From: Atrichornis clamosus
Lineage: Eukaryota; Chordata; Aves; Passeriformes; Menuridae
NCBI GenBank assembly: GCA_013400975.1
Contig: WBMZ01010267.1
Location: 31,633 to 95,632, forward strand
Direction: 5' to 3'
Length of the DNA: 64,000 bases
Position 1 is the stretch's first letter. Every line of letters starts with the position of its first letter. Below, piece by piece: positions 56,379 to 64,000 of this stretch. The translations under genes were made by a program, and so were the position numbers. Under the pieces are notes generated by a model. That model was not told the DNA's origin. It worked only from the letters and a program-made list of their open reading frames with translations, and searched no databases.

Positions 56379-56546
56379 GTGAGTGTCCCCGCTGCCCTGG
56401 GGCAGTGCCAGCCCTGGCACCGGGCTCTGGCTGCCTCCCCGAGCCTCGGGGACACCCCCGGCGCGGGGCGCGCGTCCTGCTTTTCCCAGACGGCTTTTCC
56501 CAGCCCTGCCCCTCACCTCACCTGCCCTGTGCGCTCCTCCCTGCAG

Positions 56547-56936
56547 AGTCCATCGCCCACACGAGCCCCCCCGAGCCCCCCACGCCGCTGCCCACGCTGC
56601 CCCTGGACCGGCTGCTCCTGCCCCCGCCCCTGCGCTTCACCACGGGGGCCCCGGAGCCCACGGGGGCGGCCACCAGCTCCCTGCTGCTGGAAGCCAAGCC
56701 CACGGACGGGGGCCACCCCGCGACGACGAGGCGCGTGAGCACGGCCAGGCCGGCCACCACCACGCCCTGGGTCACCCACGGGGTGCACAAGGCCACCGTC
56801 CGGCCGCTGGCCACTGTGCCCCTGGTGGTGGCCACCAGCCAGCCGGGCTCCGGGGAGTCAGGCAGCGCTGAAGGCAGCGGAGACCCGGAGATGGGGATCA
56901 GTGGAGACCAGGAGTCCAGCGGGGCGGGCTCTGCTG
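56547..56936 (+). CDS. AGRN: AGRN Ser/Thr/Pro-rich exon
   Basis: Residues 872-1001. Acceptor CCCTGCAG, donor GTGAGT, phase 1 at both ends. Reads ESIAHTSPPEPPTPLPTLPL, a Thr/Pro-rich middle with ARPATTTPWVTHG, then QPGSGESGSAEGSGDPEMG and SSGAGSAG. Mucin-type O-glycosylation is expected, and the SG/acidic pairs are possible glycosaminoglycan sites. The start is close to chick agrin as I remember it; the middle diverges. Confidence 0.95.
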
Positions 56937-57072
56937 GTGAGTGCCACTCCCGGGGCTCTGGGGGCCTGGACCACCCCCGCGTGTCACCAAGACACGGAGC
57001 CGTGCCCCGGCCTCTGTCTGGCACAGAGAGGCCTCAGCGCTGCTGCTGAATGCTCCTCTTGATGCCCAGCAG

Positions 57073-57228
57073 GGGAGGAGGAGGAGGAGGAGGAGGTGGC
57101 GGAGGAGGAGGAAGGCCAGGTGACGGCCACGCCTGCCATCGAGAGGGCCACGTGCTACAACACCCCCCTGGGCTGCTGCTCCGACGGCAAAACCGCGGCT
57201 GCTGACGCCGAGGGCAGCAACTGCCCAG
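57073..57228 (+). CDS. AGRN: AGRN acidic exon with predicted neurotrypsin alpha site
   Basis: Residues 1002-1053. The acceptor is CAGCAG (57067-57072). I take the second AG; use of the first adds one Ala codon. Donor GTGAAC, phase 1. The exon opens with a poly-Glu run (GAG repeats, 57075-57095) and continues [20 protein letters not shown], then [13 protein letters not shown] and EGSNCP. The R|A bond (codons at 57144 and 57147) aligns with the neurotrypsin alpha cleavage site described in mammalian agrin just before the SEA domain. Confidence 0.93.
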
Positions 57229-60374
<3,146 letters not shown>

Positions 60375-60489
60375 CTGGATGAGCTTTTCCGTGGTTCTGA
60401 TGTCAAGAAGGATTTCAAGAGCATCCGAGTGCGGGACCTGGGGCAGAGCAGCGCCGTCCGGGTCATCGTGGAGGCCCACTTTGACCCAG
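60375..60489 (+). CDS. AGRN: AGRN SEA domain exon 2
   Basis: Residues 1097-1134. Acceptor CCCCGCAG (phase 0), donor GTAGGG (phase 1). Reads [19 protein letters not shown], then [19 protein letters not shown]. The G-S-V-V-V self-cleavage motif typical of autoproteolytic SEA domains is not present, which fits a non-cleaving agrin SEA. Confidence 0.96.
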
Positions 60490-60786
60490 GTAGGGCCATT
60501 CCCGGGGGCATCCCGGGCAGGGGGCAGGCATTCCCAGTGGAAATCCTGGCTGGGGAAACCCCTGTGTGGCGAGGAGCAGGAAAGAACCTTCCTAAAACCC
60601 GCTGGCTGTGTGTTGTCTCCAGCAGAATTAAACAGGCGTGAGCGGCGCTGGGAGGAGATGCAGCCTAAGCTGGAAGGCTGGAAGTGTTTTCCTTGGGATT
60701 TTTGGGGATGTCATGGGAGGGGAGCTGCTGGGTGGGTTTGCATCCTCACCCTTCCTTTCCTGCTGTCTCCTCCTGGCTGGGATCAG

Positions 60787-60906
60787 CCACGTCCTACACG
60801 GCTGCTGATATCCAGGGGGCCCTGCTGAAGCAGATCAAGGCTTCCAAGAAAAAGACCATCCTGGTGAAGAAGCCTCAGCAGGAGCACGTCAAATTCATGG
60901 ATTTTG
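60787..60906 (+). CDS. AGRN: AGRN SEA domain exon 3
   Basis: Residues 1135-1174. Acceptor TGGGATCAG with a good pyrimidine tract (60746-60776), donor GTGAGT, phase 1 at both ends. Reads ATSYTAADIQGALLKQIKAS, then QQEHVKFMDF. Completes the SEA fold. Confidence 0.95.
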
Positions 60907-61496
60907 GTGAGTCCCCTCCGCCTGTGCCAAGCGCCTCTCTCTTGGTTTAGGCTTTCAGAGGGGCAGGGTGGCTCTTCTGGGCTTGCCAGGGCTTTTCATC
61001 TGTAGCACCAACCCATCAAAAGCTTCCCAGGCAGTGCCAGGGCACAGAGGAATCATGGAATGCTTTGGGTGGGAAGGGACTTCAAAGCCCATCCAGTGCC
61101 ACCCCCTGCCATGGGCAGGGACACCTCCCACTATCCCAGGTTGCTCCAAGCCCTGTCCAGCCTGGCCTTGGACACTTCCAGGGATGGGGCAGCCACATCT
61201 GGACAACCTGTGCCAGGGCCTCACCTCCCTCTGAGTGAAATCCATGTGCCTGGATTTGGTTTTCACTCAGGAAAACCCTAAGGGGGTAAAAATGCCCCCT
61301 TTTTCCATGGAATACAGCCAGTGCCCTCAGTCCTGGAAAGGGAGCATGTCCTGGTGCTCCTGAGCTGGTAACCAGTCCAGGCCTCCTCCTGATAAACTGA
61401 TTTTCCAGGAAAAGCCGGCGCACGGAGCACGGGAACCCCCCGTGCTCCACCAGGGCCCACAGCCCCCGCCTCCCCTGACCCTGTGCTGTGTTCCAG
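60907..61496 (+). other. AGRN intron SEA-EGF
   Basis: 590 bp, of which about 210 are antisense CR1 (61040-61250). Acceptor GTGTTCCAG ends at 61496. No other feature. Confidence 0.88.
61040..61250 (-). mobile_element. CR1 LINE 3' fragment, antisense
   Basis: AATCATGGAATGCTTTGGGT, GGGAAGGGACTTCAAAGCCC, CTGCCATGGGCAGGGACACC, TCCCACTATCCCAGGTTGCT and CCTGGCCTTGGACACTTCCA. Confidence 0.94.
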
Positions 61497-61823
61497 ACTG
61501 GATCCCCCGGCTCTTCACCACCACCGTCACCACCACCACGGCCACCACCATGGCCCCGGCCACCCCCACCCGCAGGGCCCCCACGGCCCCCACGGCCCTC
61601 GGCCAGCGGCCGGACGCGGCCAGCAGGGCCGGCCCCAAGGCTGTGGTGAGCACCAGGAGGCCCAGCTCCACCGTGCCGGCCAGCAGCAGGAGGAAGCCCA
61701 CCAGGAGACCCCCCCGGCCCTGTGACTCCCACCCCTGCCTGCACGGGGGCACCTGTGAGGACGACGGGAGGGACTTCACCTGCAGCTGCCCCGCGGGCAG
61801 AGGAGGGGCCGTGTGTGAGAAAC
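61497..61823 (+). CDS. AGRN: AGRN Thr-rich stalk plus EGF-like 1 exon
   Basis: Residues 1175-1283. Acceptor TGTTCCAG, donor GTAGGT, phase 1 at both ends. Begins [19 protein letters not shown], a mucin-like Thr/Pro/Arg stretch, then an EGF module [35 protein letters not shown] with six cysteines. The Thr stalk differs between species; the EGF module is well conserved. Confidence 0.96.
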
Positions 61824-62963
61824 GTAGGTGCTGCTCCAGGGGATCCCAGATTGCGGTGGGAAGGGACCTTACAGCTCCGTTCCCACCCCGTGGAGCAGTC
61901 CTGTCCAGCCTGGGTTTGGACGCTTCTGGGGATGGGAAACAGCAGCAAACCCCTGGTTGGTGATAGAGGGGTGGGGGGACGTGCAAACCCAGCCCCAAAA
62001 TCAGCCCTGGCACAGCAGGGGTTGGTTTAATCAGCTGTCCCAGCCCTGCCGCTGCAGGTTGTACGTGTGCCAGTGGTTGTAAAAGGTGAGCGTGGAGGCT
62101 GCAAGGAGCCAGGAGCAATTCCTGCCTGGCTCCGCTCCAGTCCCACCAGTGCCCCGGAGCACTGGGAGGTTGGGAGCTGCCATTTCTTTGTCCCAGCTCG
62201 TGGCAGCTGCTGGCTGTGAGTGTCACCCAGCCAGGGCCTGCCCATCCTTCCCAGCAGCAGGAGAAGCTGTGCTGGTAATCCAGGCTCATTTCCCAGCCCT
62301 TGGAGCAGCTTAGCAAGCAGCTGGAGACTGTCGGCACTGCTGCTCGTTCCTGGGAGCTCCCACTGGCAGTTTGGGGTCACACCAGGGCCTCTGAGCCTGA
62401 TATTCCCAAAAATCTTTGTCCCCAAAGCCATAATCTGGAACTCCAAGCTGTGGGTGTCCAGCCCTGTTCGTTTTCATGGGGTTTGGCCTCCCAGATCCCT
62501 TGGAAAACATCGGCTGCAATGAACAAAAGCCTGGAGTGAAGAATGGAAATCTGTCATGGGGGATTTGGGGAGGAGAGATAAAAATGGTCCAAGGACAGGG
62601 AAGCTGAGTTAGGAGGAGCTGTGAGTGCAGGGGGTGGGAAGGACCAGCAGCACTGATCCTTGACTGGGAGGAGCTGGTTGGGAAACCCCTGGAGGAAGTA
62701 ACACCCATCCCCAAAGCCTGGGAGCATCTCTGGGGGGAGTGGCACCACCGGAGGAGTCTGTGGGCACCACTGGGAGTGTCTGGGAGCTGCTGACAGGGAG
62801 AAGTGCCCAGGAGCCGGGCTCAGAGGAGACAACCAGCCTCTTCCTGCCCTTTCCCAACAGCTCCTTGTCTGCACAGGCAGGAAAACATTCCCAGGCTCGT
62901 GCCGGGCGTTCACCTGCTCTGTGTCCTTCTGTCCCCTGCTCTTCTCCCTCCCCTCCTCTGCAG
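61824..62963 (+). other. AGRN intron EGF1-LG1
   Basis: 1.14 kb with a short antisense CR1 fragment (61835-61950) immediately after the donor. No tandem array, unlike its neighbours. Acceptor CCTCTGCAG ends at 62963. Confidence 0.88.
61835..61950 (-). mobile_element. CR1 LINE fragment, antisense, close to a donor
   Basis: GCGGTGGGAAGGGACCTTAC, CAGTCCTGTCCAGCCTGGGT and TTGGACGCTTCTGGGGATGG read as an old antisense CR1 piece. It begins about 12 bp after the EGF1 exon. Confidence 0.7.
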
Positions 62964-63156
62964 CCATCAGGTACTTCATCCCCAGCTTCGGGGGCAAGTC
63001 CTACCTGGCCTTCAAGATGATGAAAGCCTATCACACCGTGAGGATTGCCATGGAATTCCGGGCCCTGGAGCCCAGCGGGCTGCTGCTCTACAACGGCCAG
63101 AGCCACGGCAAGGACTTCATCTCCCTGGCGCTGGTGGGCGGCTTCGTGGAGCTCAG
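62964..63156 (+). CDS. AGRN: AGRN laminin G-like 1 (LG1), first exon
   Basis: Residues 1284-1347 plus two bases. Acceptor CCTCTGCAG (phase 1), donor GTGAGC (phase 2, splitting an Arg codon AG|N). Reads [20 protein letters not shown], then [20 protein letters not shown] and [17 protein letters not shown] is the typical LG beta-strand motif. LG domains of agrin bind alpha-dystroglycan, heparin and, at LG3, LRP4. The remainder of LG1 and LG2-3 lies beyond the window. Confidence 0.96.
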
Positions 63157-64000
63157 GTGAGCCCCAGGGCATGGGGAGGGGGAGGAGGGGCTGAATGGTC
63201 CCTCAGAACACCTGGAATGGTCCTTGTAGAGCACCTGGAATGGTCCTGTTAGAACCCCTGGAATGGTCCTTGTAGAGCACCTGGAATGGTCCTGTTAGAA
63301 CCCCTGGAATGGTCCTTGTAGAGCACCTGGAATGGTCCTGTTAGAACCCCTGGAATGGTCCTTGTAGAGCACCTGGAATGGTCCTGTTAGAACCCCTGGA
63401 ATGGTCCTTGTAGAGCACCTGGAATGGTCCTGTTAGAACCCCTGGAATGGTCCTTGTAGAGCACCTGGAATGGTCCTGTTAGAACCCCTGGAATGGTCCT
63501 TGTAGAGCACCTGGAATGGTCCTGTTAGAACCCCTGGAATGGTCCTTGTAGAGCACCTGGAATGGTCCTGTTAGAACCCCTGGAATGGTCCTTGTAGAGC
63601 ACCTGGAATGGTCCTGTTAGAACCCCTGGAATGGTCCTTGTAGAGCACCTGGAATGGTCCTGTTAGAACCCCTGGAATGGTCCTTGTAGAGCACCTGGAA
63701 TGGTCCTGTTAGAACCCCTGGAATGGTCCTTGTAGAACACCTGGAATGGTCCTTGTAGAACACCAGGAATGGTCCCTGTAGAACACCAGGAATGGTTCTT
63801 GTAAAACACCAGGAATGGTCCTTGAAAACACCAGGAATGGTCCTTGCAGAACAACCTCCTAAGAGGCCACGAATGCACAAAAATAGGGGGATTTTTTTTT
63901 TGGCTGTAGCAGGAATACTGAGGGAGCTCATTCCCTCTGGCACTTTTCAGCAAAGTTAACTCACTAATTTCACTTTGAATTTCAAAAAGCTCTAAGGTGT
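63157..64000 (+). other. AGRN intron within LG1, cut by the window edge
   Basis: Filled by a 46-bp minisatellite to about 63850, then AT-rich unique sequence (GTTAACTCACTAATTTCACT). The next exon is not reached. Confidence 0.9.
63192..63855. repeat. 46-bp minisatellite built of two 23-bp halves
   Basis: GGAATGGTCCTTGTAGAGCA plus CCT alternates with GGAATGGTCCTGTTAGAACC plus CCT. The 46-bp dimer repeats about eleven times almost without change, and more diverged 23-bp monomers lie at the right end (63730-63850). Confidence 0.95.

Overview
The window is vertebrate, almost certainly avian, nuclear DNA. It carries many short, 5'-truncated pieces of CR1-type LINE (the dominant bird retroposon), it is GC-rich with dense CpG patches, and nearly every intron holds its own minisatellite. 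This is typical of a bird microchromosome. The only gene I can support is AGRN (agrin) on the + strand. It enters from beyond the left edge and leaves beyond the right edge.

Layout. Positions 1-22069 lie inside the long 5' intron region of the laminin-binding (LN) agrin transcript. The NtA exons are not here and should lie upstream. A 21-bp microexon (11340-11360, peptide EHRKLLA) shows that this stretch belongs to AGRN. A CpG-rich block (about 20380-21600) leads to the alternative first exon of the transmembrane (TM/SN) form (22070-22238). Both forms join at the common 48-bp exon 23849-23896. A 14-kb intron follows, then nine follistatin-like (FS) units: FS1-FS7 one exon each, FS8 and FS9 two exons each. 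A Cys-rich linker and two laminin-type EGF modules (LE) sit between FS8 and FS9. Next come a Ser/Thr/Pro-rich exon, an acidic exon with the predicted neurotrypsin alpha site, a three-exon SEA domain, a mucin-like plus EGF exon, and the first laminin G exon (62964-63156). The remaining LG and EGF modules lie beyond 64000.

The 23 TM-form exons join without a frame break into 1347 codons plus 2 nt. Every junction has GT/AG boundaries and matching phase. One assembly gap (51480-52040) and two single Ns (37434, 55769) fall inside intronic repeats and do not touch coding sequence.

Function. Agrin is a heparan-sulfate proteoglycan of basement membranes and synapses. LN and TM starts share everything from 23849 onward and differ only in how they are anchored: laminin binding through NtA, or a type II membrane anchor. 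The most interesting points are the LN-only microexon, a copied piece of the FS5 exon with its splice donor (47584-47652), a tandem array that repeats the LE2 splice acceptor (54858-55143), a NAGNAG acceptor (57067-57072), and a 20-bp perfect palindrome around an E-box (16398-16417). I saw no convincing second gene, tRNA, CRISPR array or DNA transposon.
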